Source: Symbiodinium natans (Eukaryota > Sar > Dinophyceae > Suessiales > Symbiodiniaceae). From it: a DNA stretch of 64,000 bases. The translations under genes and the position numbers were made by a program. This document shows positions 51,201 to 61,917 of the stretch, piece after piece (within the stretch, counting starts at the first letter, position 1; each line of letters starts with the position of its first letter). The stretch covers positions 248,001 to 312,000 of the forward strand of contig CAJNDS010002549.1 in NCBI GenBank assembly GCA_905221605.1, read 5' to 3'. Below the pieces are notes generated by a model that made no database searches, was not told the origin of the DNA, and was given only the letters and a program-made list of their open reading frames with translations.

Positions 51201-52080
51201 AGGTGAAGGACGCCTGCGTTGCGATGTCAGCGAGACCGGTGGCAAATATAATATAGACCGTATTAGAAGCCCGAAGCCTTTGCTGCAGAGCCATTTCACC
51301 AGATGCTGTGGAGGACTCCTCAGCGTGCTTGAGGCAGGAGGTTGCTGCCTGCGAGACTTCCACTTGAAATGAATCGCGGGCAGGTCTTCATGGCCCATTA
51401 CGTGTATGTGAGCCAGAAGGTGGACAGTGGATACGCCACTCGCATGCCTCACTAAGCTCACTACAGTTTCGCGTAAAATACTTGCTGGGCAGCAACAGAT
51501 TAGCAGCCTTCAAATGTCTGAGCTCACAAAGTAAAGGTCGGACATAATGCAGATGGCCTTGCTAGCTACCAGTACCCTGTACCGGCTTTCGCATCGCCCG
51601 AAGCATCGGAGTGCAAAGATGCCGCTCAAAGTTTGTCATCTCAAGCTTGGTGCCGATCCTTCACAGCCCACGCACGCGGATCCAAAGTCGATGCGCGTCG
51701 AATTCCAAGCGGCTGCGTGTTGTCGAGACTGGTTTAGAAAGTTGCCTTGTTGAAAGGAAAACTAGAACTATGAAAATGAGCCCCGACCAGGGATGCTGTC
51801 CGAGCTCCAAGCAAAATTCCACGCAACGGATAAAACTTGGGGAAAGAAAAGGCCATAAACCCTTAGGAGAGCTGCAAAGAAGGGATAGGGCAAGCCGGGG
51901 CGGCGCTGGCGAGCCAAGGCACTAACGCTGCCCAAGGCCCTGGAGGAAGTCAACACCATCTCTCGCATTTACGGAGGCGAAGATAGATTGTCGTGGCAAG
52001 GAGGTGACCCCAAGCTGTTGTATTGAAGGATGGCCGCAGATCCGTTCTTTCATCCACGACCAGGCAGCGTGCACAGTCTT
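48246..52080. other. Host DNA, no gene recognised
   Basis: Short open frames on both strands only. A plus-strand frame at 51091-51372 has ordinary composition but no recognisable domain. Confidence 0.4.
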
Positions 52081-52085
52081 GCGGG

Positions 52086-52208
52086 CAAGTGCGTGGTAGT
52101 GCCAGCATCACCAAGGTGGAGAAGGCACTGCTCAAGAAAAGCAGTCTGACCTTCGATGATGCAGCTGAAGCAGCCGATGCCGTCCTGCTGCTGTTTCAGG
52201 AGGTGCAC
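52086..52208 (+). CDS. Possible host exon, helical, unrecognised
   Basis: The frame includes TKVEKALLKKSSLTFDDAAE and AADAVLLLFQEV, a plausible amphipathic helical protein segment. It may be an upstream exon of the gene at 53.0-53.7 kb, but splice sites were not resolved. Confidence 0.25.
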
Positions 52209-53029
52209 TCTCAGCGATGCTGTTGCACCTTGATGCGTTGGGCTTGTGTCATTCCTTTTGGCCTGGACCGGCTGTTTGAAGGTGTCTGGTGCCATGTGCC
52301 ACGACCCCTTCCCGCATCACAGAGAGAGAGAGAGGGATCCTGATGCTGCCAGCCTGACATCGGCTACCGAAACCCTTCGGAACGATCTACCGAGGACATG
52401 GAAAGGACCTTCCAGACCTTGCGAGGGGGCGACCGGGGACTCGTTCGGCTTTCCGAGCTGAGAACCGCTGACGGAGGAGACCGAGAACTGCAAAAAGTAA
52501 CCAAGTGTCCAGTCAGAAGCAGCCCCAAGCAGCCGAAGTACCCAAGTTGTTTGTGTATGACAGCGGCATACTCCATCGGTTTGGATCCTGCGTAGATTGG
52601 ATGGCATGGCGGTGCACTCCAGGGAGGGCAAGGTAGATAGTGTAATTTAGCCAGGCAGTCCATCAAGGCGGCATCCAAACCCCGACACACGTATGTGGAG
52701 CCTCAAGCAGCTGAAGGGGCGCCAAGCACTCCCTTAGCGGATGCGCCCCGAAGGCCGACCTTTCCCCGACTGCTAAGGTGCGCCTACCCCATGCAAAAGA
52801 TAAGGGTGGCCGTGAATGATGGGAAAGAAAGAAAAAACGAAAGAACATAAAGGAAGGGAACAGAAAGCAGCAAAAAACAAAGAAAGAGATATACCCACAG
52901 GAAGACATACGAAGAAGAGAGCTACGAGACTTATTCCATCAACGCCCACCTACTCACAGGCAAACAGGTGCGCGACAGTTTCGGGGACTATGTCGGGTGG
53001 AGGCCCTAGAGTCCTACAAAAAGGAAGAA

Positions 53030-53690
53030 GCGAGTTAAACTTGCAGGAAGGGAGAAGCAGCGAAAGTCACTACTGTCCCGGGCATGTTCAGCAGGAGACC
53101 TCTTCCGGGAATCAGTGGATTATCTGCGCCAGCTTGGTGCACTGGACGAGACCGGACGAGATGCCTATGTTTTCATGCCGAACTACATGCTGGGCCCTTC
53201 TAACTGTGACGGCACCACGAGCTTCTACGACCTCTGCTGCCCCAACTCTTGTGAGGCTTACAAGGGAAAGCTGGAGCAAGCACTCATGTCTGCAGCTGAT
53301 CACGTCGATGCGGTCCTCCGCACCATTGAAGATCATTCTGGCAGCAAGCTCCAAGATGAACTTCTCACGAAGCTGAAAGCGATGGCCAAGGACCTTGCTC
53401 AAGAATGGAGCCCCCTCAAACCCGGCAAGGGACGCACAAAGAGGATGATAAGGTCTGAAAGAAAGGTGCTTGTCACTAGCTTCCACTAGCCCTCTTTGTG
53501 CAAGGAGCAAGGTGACCAAGTGCTCATCCACGGCCACGCCTTCGCCGACTGGCTGCACCAGGCCTTCCCCCGCGAGTGCCCGCGGCCACGGGCCGCGGAC
53601 TTCCAAGGCAGGGCTGGGGCGATCCCCGACGCCAAGACCGAGTTTCAGGCTACCACCGCCTTGAAGGCCGACCTCTTCGAGTGGTAGAGC
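53030..53690 (+). CDS. Host gene fragment, uncharacterised Cys-containing protein
   Basis: Two exon-like parts. The first, about 53045-53430, contains FRESVDYLRQLGALDETGRD, then YVFMPNYMLGPSNCDGTTSF and YDLCCPNSCEAYKG (four Cys within about 20 residues), then a helical region. The second, about 53495-53687, contains QVLIHGHAFADWLHQAFPRE, CPRPRAADFQGR and KTEFQATTALKADLFEW before the stop at about 53687. They are separated by about 65 bp with a plausible small intron. The motifs are compact and non-repetitive, so a real gene is likely. I cannot name the family. Upstream exons are probably present but not defined. Confidence 0.5.
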
Positions 53691-54900
53691 CTCCCTTGAA
53701 CATGCACCGGGGGGACCCTACAAAGGCCCGTGGCTCAAAGCCACTGGGATGGCGGCCAAGTTGCTTCAAAAGACGAGCCGATGCTTCCGAGTGTCGGAGG
53801 GCCTGCTGTTTCGGGACTCTTTAAATGTTTCAAACGTAATACTTCGCATGTCGAGCACGTCCTAGTTGCCACGCATTGCCAGGACTCTTAACACAAGTGT
53901 TCCATCTGTTCGCGTTTTGCGACCGTCACAAAGTGGATGATGTACAATGTAGTTCGGATAGAATTCATGTGTTGCTAGGATGATGGCTGAATTGCAAGTG
54001 CACTAAGACATGCTTAGGCATAGGGATACATTTTGTTGGACATCATTCAATCTTCGTTCGAGCTTATCTATCACTCGAATAGCTGGCTGCTTAGATATGA
54101 GATGAAGAGTCTAAGTCAGCATAAAGAATGTATGAAACTGAGGATTGATGCAAATCCGCGCATCAAGAATGTGAATGTGAATCTGGATGTATGGTAGTTT
54201 AGCTAAAGAATTGTGTGTTGACATCATGTGGTGTTCACATTTTCTTACTTATTCCAAGTAGTTCTTTTTTTATTTATGGAAACAGAATCCTCATCGTGGC
54301 TCTTAACAATGTATGCATTTCTCTGCACCGCTGCTCAACTACATTTAATTTCTATGGACATTTGCCTAGCCTCTGTGCCCGAAACCCAAGACACTGCCGC
54401 CTTGCTCGCCCACTTTCAGCCTTGGAGATTCTTGTGTCTACACTCCTTTGATGAATCAAGGGTGCGGCTTCTGGTAGCGTGTCTGTATAGAGTCTGTAGA
54501 CGCGGTGTTCGTGACCGCAGAACTGGCATGAACTGGCATAACTGGTGTCCAGCTTTCTAACAGAGTGTACAAAAAGAGGTGGGGTGCCATGGAAGCTGTT
54601 CCCATCCTGGCTCCACGCCCCTGCGCCCCGACACCTTGCAGGCCTGTGCTTGCTCCAAGCTTCAGAACGTGGAGCCCATGGCTTTGTAGGGCCCATTACT
54701 GGCTCTCCTGGGCGAGGCTTGGAAGGCGCAATGGATGGAGACCTGTTCCCGATCGGCTGGTGCCAGACACAGCATGGCTATATTGGACAGGTGCGGACAG
54801 CACAGGAAAGCCAGCATCGGGCAATACTAGGGGGCACATCCATGCAAGCTTCGACTTTTCTCTTCAGCTCGTTTGCTCGAGTAGTCTTGCCGTGCAACTA
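53691..54900. other. Host DNA between two genes
   Basis: No gene recognised. Somewhat AT-richer between about 53820 and 54350. It may hold promoter or untranslated sequence of the C2 gene. Confidence 0.4.
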
Positions 54901-54913
54901 GCTTAACTAGCTT

Positions 54914-57900
54914 TTGCTTCCTCGGGACCGTACATGGATGTTTAGATCCGATCTGGGCCATGGCGGAATGCTGGACATGCCAATGGATGCCTCGCCCCTG
55001 CATGATGGGCAATGGCAGTGCGAACAGTGCACGCTTGTGAATGAGGCAGATGCCTTGGAATGTGCTGCTTGCGGAGCAGAGCGTTCTGCAAATTCAGGTA
55101 ACATGCTCCCGCCGGGTGGAAGTTTCGGAGACATAGCCTCTGGAAGGGACCTGGCCATGGGCTCACCGCATGGCTTCCTTCCGCCCACAGCGACAGCCAC
55201 GGACGAGTCTCCCATCCTACCACCTCATGGGACGCAGAACTTTGGCTCCCGGAATCTGCCACCTCAGGGCACCCTAAGCCCCAACGCCATGGCTGACCTG
55301 ATGCCTACCCCACCGTCACAGCAAGGCTACCTCGGTGGCACTCCGCAAAACTTTGGCTTAGGAGACCTGCCCATGGGCGACGACCGGGACATGAAAAAGA
55401 AGAAAAAGAAAAAGAAAGATCTAAACCAGGAAGAGGATCTCAGTAGAACCAGAGAGGCGCAGACAGCCTCACCATTGCGACAACGGGACTTGCTTCAGCT
55501 CCCACAAGAGAAGAGGAGGCAGCGTTCCCAGGAGGACCCGGATGACTCAAACATTCCAACGTATGGCCCGGCCGTAATGCACCCGAGCGGTGCTCTGGCA
55601 GGCAGTTTGGAGGGAAGCAAGCTCTTGCTGAGAATCCTGCGCGCCTACAACCTTCGAAACACTGACTTGGGAATCTTGCCCGAAGACGCCTCGGATCCCT
55701 TTGCGGTTGCGAGGATAGGGCCAAAGGACTTCAAGACCCATGTCGTCGAGAACAGCCAGCAGGCTGCACCGAGCAAGACACAACTCTTTAGGCGCTTTCT
55801 GAATTGAGTCCTCTTTCTCTCTCTCTCTGCACCTTGGGGCTGGCTCTTTGTGTTTGTTTCATCTACTGAGGTCTTAATCCTATATGGAATTCACAACAAT
55901 TCGAGTTTACCTTGCAAGATGAGCCGGATCCGAAGCTTCAGCTGGAGGTGCAGCCTTCAGAATGTTCATTCAGGCTGAGTGTGTGGAGAAGTAAGGGGAG
56001 ATGCGCCGTTCCCGCCGGACGTGCCAGGTCTTCAGCTCCAATCACTGGCATGCGAACGATAGCCTGGGTCGTCTGGACATTCCAATACGGAGTTTGACGC
56101 CCGGCGAGACACACACGGCGCCTTGAAGGCATGAGGATTGCCATGTTGCAAGTTCGACAATGGCTTGCTCCCAGGTTGAGGAAATGCTGGACGAAGGCGA
56201 CATCGTACGAGAGGAGCGCGCCGTAGCAGTAGCGCACATGTGTACGGCTTGCTGCCCAGCAGAAGAGATCAAGTCAGGATCGCAAGCGTCCCCGTATTCA
56301 AGTGGAAGTGCAGCTGCTCTGTGCCGATCAGTCTCTTGGCGTCAGGGGGGTAATTGGGTGCCGGGGGGGGGGGGGTCTGTCGCATCAACGGCACAGCTCT
56401 CCATTGTCGGAGACACATGCGTTGCAGGCTGGCAAATCCACAGTCCATGAGGCCTGGCTCATGTCAAGATGCTCTGCCATTGTGGTTCCAAGATATGTAC
56501 CTACACCTTGAGCTTCCAAGAGCCGACAATTTTCTTGGCAACCCGCAGGCTACAAAAGCAATTTCAGCACAACCTGGCTTTGCAAGAAAGCCGCAAGAAG
56601 AAGGAAAACATGGCTCCTCGGGCTCAGGTTCAGACATGCTCAGACTAAGCAGCGAGGGATCAGTTCTATCTTTTCTTGATGACTCGGCTCCATCAATCTC
56701 GGATCATGAACCAGGTGCCGCTGCCATCCTTCAAAGGCGAAGTGGCGGGGTTGTAGTCCTTGGAGAAGCACGTGGCACGCCAAAAAAGAGGTAGAGGCAG
56801 TTCCTGGGTTACGGAAGAGATGGTCAGCGATGCCTTGGTGCAGGTTTCGGGCCGGAAGCTTTGGCGCGGCCAGATCACCAGTACAAGGTAGCCGAAGTTG
56901 GTGAGGCAAGGCACGAGTGAGAGTCTGCTGACCACGTTCGTATATGTTCGCATGAGGTGCCGCCGTTCAGGAGTCCGGAACGCAATGACTCGAACAAACG
57001 AGTGTAGCAGAAGATGCAAGCATCTTTGGACTCTGGAGTTGGGGAGGGTTGCAGTGACTGCTGTACTATGAAGGTTAGTTACGGTTAGTTACACAGATCA
57101 TTCCGGGAACCCGGCTCGCGATACCGCAAATGACTACCTCCACGGTAGACTCTTCATTGTATTGCAAGCGGTACTTCGACACCATGTTCGAAGCACTTCT
57201 ATGGCATCGCAATTCGGACCCACTTAATTACTCGCGGAAGCTAGTACCTCCAATCAGCAAGGCATGTGCTCGCGAAAGTGTCCGCGGAAACAGAACTCGC
57301 GCAAAAGTCAGGCGTTTGATATGTCAAGCCGTGGCTTTGGGATATGCCGTCAAAGCTTGTCTCATCATCATATTAGCCAGCACAATTGCTTGAATGCAGG
57401 CACGCCGCCTCAATGAATATGAGTCTCTAGAAGCTCGCCATGCATGGTGAGTGGTGCCATCAGCCGCACTTCCGAGCTATGACTTGACAATGATTGGGTT
57501 CAGCAGCCAAGGCATGTCGATTGGGTCAATACGATCCTCGGCAAGAACCCAGAGAGACCCGCATGTTTGACAGCAGCGCGGTCATTTATTTGCTCCCGAC
57601 ATGTGTATGGGAATCTGCATGTCGCTGCTGAGGATTACTCAGGGCCGCCGCCCTACTTTCCACGACAGCAGATGATTGACAAGCGACAATGGAAAGATGA
57701 CCCTTTCTTCGGCTGGCGCAGGGAGCTGAACCGCACCGAGCACAAGTCCATGGGGAGGGAAGGGGACCAAGGGGAGGAGCTTGAGGGGGGCGAGGCTTGG
57801 AAGGGTGACCCTTTCCACGCCTGGCGCAGTCGTGGGCCTCAGGAGGGCAACATCGAGCAGCTCCAGGAGGCCCGCGCGGCGCGCAACTTGATGTCACTCC

Positions 57901-59470
57901 CCTCCTTCTCGGAGGTACCGGCCCGGCGCTTCAATGACCACCGAGAATACAGCGACCACGTTGCCAGGCCACAGCCGCAACTGGCTGCAGGCCGGGCAAC
58001 AAACGATGCGCCGGAACAACGCTGGAAAGACGACGCCTTCTACGGTTGGCTGCCGGGCCGTGGTCCTCTTGAGGAGGAGCAGCACCGCTTGCGGCGACCT
58101 CTCGAGCAAGCTCGTCTTGCCCGACTCCCCTCCTTTGCAGAGGGCTCTCCCGAGCTTGCCGGGGTCACCGGACGAGGTGTTGGCATCCTCACACTTTGGA
58201 TCAATGCAGCCAGCAACCTGGCCTATAGCCACGGAAGTGGCTTGTACGGGACACCCAGCCCATGCGTCAAGGTCTCTATCCAGGGAGACCACCGCGTGCG
58301 AGCCCACGTTCGGCAGGAAAAGTTGACGCCAACCATTGCCAGAAACCGCAATCCTCAATGGAACACTCCGGCAATGACCCTGGAGGTGCATTCCGTTGCC
58401 GATGTCCTGCAGCTGGAGGTGCTGGACCTTGCCAATCCTAGAGTGGATGAGCACATCCATCACTACTTCCTGGGCCGCGCTCAGCTTCCCATTCAGCGCG
58501 TCATTGCAGCCGTCCACAGATCCAAGAATCCTACTCGGCCGCCCGGGTCTCAGCGCCGTGGCAGCTGCAGAGCGTGTTTCTGCGTGTCCTTGGTTTGACG
58601 TGTAGAATCTGTGCTGCCCGGCTAAGGCTACAACTGCGCGAAGGCTTGGAAGGTTCACAAGCACAGGCCCAGATCGACTTCGAGTGCTTGTACGAGGCCT
58701 ATGACACGGAAGCCTCGCCGGCAAGCCAAACCCTGAGCCCCGCAAGGGACCCAAGGGACCAACGGGACCGGTTCCAGTCGCAGCTTTCGGCCAGTCCCCA
58801 GAGCTCGCCTGGGAAGCGGCAGACATCGGACATGGGAAGCCTTGGCATCCTCTCGGTTCGCATCATTGCTGCGTACAACCTAGTTAACGCAGACACTGGC
58901 ATTCTGGGCGACGTCTCTGATCCGTATGTAACCGTACGACTGGAGAGCCAGAGCGACAAACAACGAAAGCGAACTCACACCATCAACAATGACTTGAACC
59001 CCAAGTGGAACTCGTCCCCCTTCCTGTTTCCGATCCAGCATCAGGGCTGCAGCCATGTCAGCTGAGTCGTCACGTAACGTCGCTTGTATCGGATGTGTCC
59101 TGCACGTGTGGTACATGACGAGGGTGAATCTTTGCGTCAGGCATCCCGAGGATCAGCTGGTACTGGAGGTCTACGATGAGGACATGATGGGGTCTGACGA
59201 TTTCCTGGGCCGCATGAAGATCCCACTGTATCGCATCGTCCACGGCCGCGCAAATCAGCCAGTCCGAATCCGAGACCAGCTGCAGGACAGGGCATCCAAA
59301 CTCTGTCGGCTTTGATGTGAAATATTGCTTAAGCAAGTACATTTGAGATGAAACTGTGGTGAAGCCATTGCTCACACACTTTCGCCAGATGTATCTCTCT
59401 CTTTGGCAGCTGCTGAGGACATCGAGACCGGTGAGCTGGAGTTGGAGGTAGGATTCTCTCCTGGATAGCT
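54914..59470 (+). CDS. Multi-exon gene: RanBP2-type zinc finger plus at least three C2 domains
   Basis: C2 domains bind membranes, often with calcium. Exon 1 (54914 to about 55770) opens with a RanBP2-type finger, WQCEQCTLVNEADALECAAC (about 55013-55072). A Pro/Gly-rich linker, a Lys run and the first C2 start (LLLRILRAYNLRNTDLG) follow, completed at about 55890-56110 (FTLQDEPDPKLQLEV, then NDSLGRLDIPIRSL). An exon at about 56490-56794 is Ser-rich. The exon at about 57570-58560 has three WK[DG]D[PA]FxxW motifs and a second C2 (GILTLWINAASNLAY). A third C2 begins at about 58848 (LSVRIIAAYNLVNADTGILG, DVSDPYVTVRL) and ends at about 59150-59300 (LVLEVYDEDMMGSDDFLGRM). A last fragment, DIETGELELEVGF, is at about 59417. 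Splice sites are approximate, and the pieces may include more than one transcript. Confidence 0.7.
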
Positions 59471-61100
59471 GGAGGTGAGCCAAATCCTGGCTCCCACGTG
59501 CTAACGCGCATTCTTCTCATGCCATAGTTTCCTGTTGGTACAAAGAAGTTACTCTGGAACATAAGAAAATCTCGCCTGAGAAGCTGCTGAACATGGACCA
59601 AACCCTAGGAAGCAAAATGGCACATGTCCGCACGGTGACGCGGGCTGCGAGTTAATGACGAGGAGCGAACAAAGTGCGACCAAGTGCACAGGTTGCCGCG
59701 CTTCGGGTCTAACATTACTAACATTGAACGACTCGTCGACGTAGCTTGTGACTCCTGCTGGATATTTCGAGGTGCTGGGTGGTTTCCCTGCCCTTGTTCT
59801 GGGTGCCGCCAGATTTGCTGCAGCAGCGGCCTGTGCCCCAGAGAAAAAGTCCGAATTCCCGCCAAGCAAGAGACGCAACAAGCTCTACGTCCCAGGGGTC
59901 CCCACCTTTACGATCCAGGCGCCCCGATGCGTCAACTTGTCTGCGTGTACATCGCACGCCAAAGGCACTGTCTGGCAGGATCAGCTGCCGTGCCTACAAG
60001 GTGACAGTGCACGTCGCCGTCGCCTCAATCGGCCATTCGGCAGTTTGCAGTGGTTGCCAGCGTTCGGGTGGTATTCTTATTGTATCACATGACTTCGATG
60101 TAGCCGCAGGTCGCCAGGAAGCTTTCTTATCTAATGAGACTTATGAGTGGATGCTACAAGTACATGGCCAGAAGGCCAGGCGTCCATCTATTTTGTTGTG
60201 TGTGCGTGTGTGTGACGAAGGTGGGCAAGTCGCTGTCTCAAGCGTGCAGCTTGCAGTATTTGCCAAATGCATTGAGGATCCAGTATGAAGAATAGGCCGC
60301 TTATGCTGTTTGATGCTGCTTTGAGGCCGGTTTCGGGAGGCCTCGACACCAGTTCCTCGGATGCTCTCTATTTGCATGGCATCAACCTGCATTGCAGGTT
60401 GGGAAGGAAAAGCGGTCGAAGAATATGCCGTCCACTCAGTACTCAGTTCCTCGGCTTCGCATGGCTTTGCAAAGCCCGGCTTCGAGACACTCTCATGACT
60501 CTCATGCCGTCTGCTTCGGAGTTGAGCATTCAGGGGCTCAGAAGCCCACATGAGCCCACGTTGAAGCCCAAATCTGCAGCTCACTGCATCCTGACAGCAT
60601 CTTCGTTCCACATCCCCCTGTACTTGCACATTGTTTCCGCGGGTGCTGTCGAGACCAGTTGCATCTCCACAGCAAGCCTTGCAACTCTCCAAACCACCAA
60701 CGCTGCGGCAGACGAAACGCCCTCTCAAGGTCCAGCGCCTTCGTGGCAGAGATCCGGCCATCGAGGCCCGCAGACCACAATGTTCATAATGTTCCACTGT
60801 TCCACAAATTCTCAGGATGTAGCGGTTGTTGTGTTGTGATGTCGAGGCTATGGGGAAGTTAGGGACTGGGAGGCTTCAGCCAACCAAGATGCCAAAGATT
60901 CTCTTGGTGTAGAGGTTTTGGGGCCTTACAGGGGTTCCACATTCACAAGGGTTCATCGTTTGGCCAAGCAGTCGGGCACAGCGAAGCCGTGGCTGCCACA
61001 GCAGCTGTCGCAACTGTTGTCCCTTGTCGTCCGAAGGAAGCTCGGGGCATGTAATCTTGGGTCACCAGTGGCTGCAACCCTCTCCTCTTTGATTGAAGTT
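59471..61100. other. Host DNA, no gene recognised
   Basis: May contain 3' untranslated sequence of the C2 gene. Short open frames on both strands, none with a domain. Confidence 0.4.
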
Positions 61101-61102
61101 GC

Positions 61103-61138
61103 TTTGGTTGGGGGCGGGGGGGGGGGGGGGGGGGGGGT
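61103..61138. repeat. G run
   Basis: About 30 nearly uninterrupted G residues, similar to those at 47.96 and 56.36 kb. Confidence 0.85.
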
Positions 61139-61332
61139 TGTCTTTCTTAGTTCGGGGGGATGGTTCAGGACTTAAACTTAAACTTAATAAAGCAGGTGTG
61201 TTCTCACAGTCCCCGACATGTCACTTTCCGAGAGCAGACATGTCCAGACCGATTTCTTCCCACCTTCCGATGTCAGTCTCAGACGAGATCACATAACAAT
61301 AGCAATAGTTAGCAATAGTAACTAAACCACAT

Positions 61333-61917
61333 CATTCTGCAGCAACTGCGAGCCAAGATGCAGGTTGAAACCATCTTCCACAAAGCCGACGCTCAGCTTC
61401 TGAGGGCCTTGCAAAAGTTGCGCCACCCGATCCTGGCCAGCGCCCGGGAAAGCTGCGAAAGTCTGCGGGGTCTTGAAGGCATCAGATAGATGTCGGATGT
61501 GCTACAAGGTCCTGGATGAGAAGGGCGCCCTTCTTGACTCTGAGGACGCTGCAGCACACATGGCAAACGACATGAGCACCGAATGAGTGAGCGGCGCGGA
61601 AGTCAGTATGGAGGAGTTTGCTCGACTTCTATTTGCCCGGCTCGAGGCTTGCAGCTCGTAGCCTTGTGCTGCGGGAGCTGCAAACAGTTGATATGCCTGA
61701 TTTACTTTGCACTCGTGCTTATGAGTCACATGTGCTCATCATGTCGCATCTCAGGCAGGCAGCGCGCGCCTGTCCTTCTGCATCGGGGCTGCTGATGGCT
61801 TGCGTGCGGCTCAGCCAGCTTTCTGCGAGCGCCGAGATTGAGGTGGGACAGGTGGGCCAGGTGGGCTATGGTGATACCTGCTGTTGTGGAGGCGAAATTC
61901 CGAAATGCTCCTACTGA
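61333..61917 (+). CDS. Possible host exons, unrecognised
   Basis: Three consecutive plus-strand pieces in different frames have protein-like composition: LRAKMQVETIFHKADAQLLR (about 61345), YKVLDEKGALLDSEDAAAHM (about 61500) and SMEEFARLLFARLEAC (about 61606). They could be exons of one gene separated by very short introns, or a decayed gene. No family is recognised. Confidence 0.25.
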
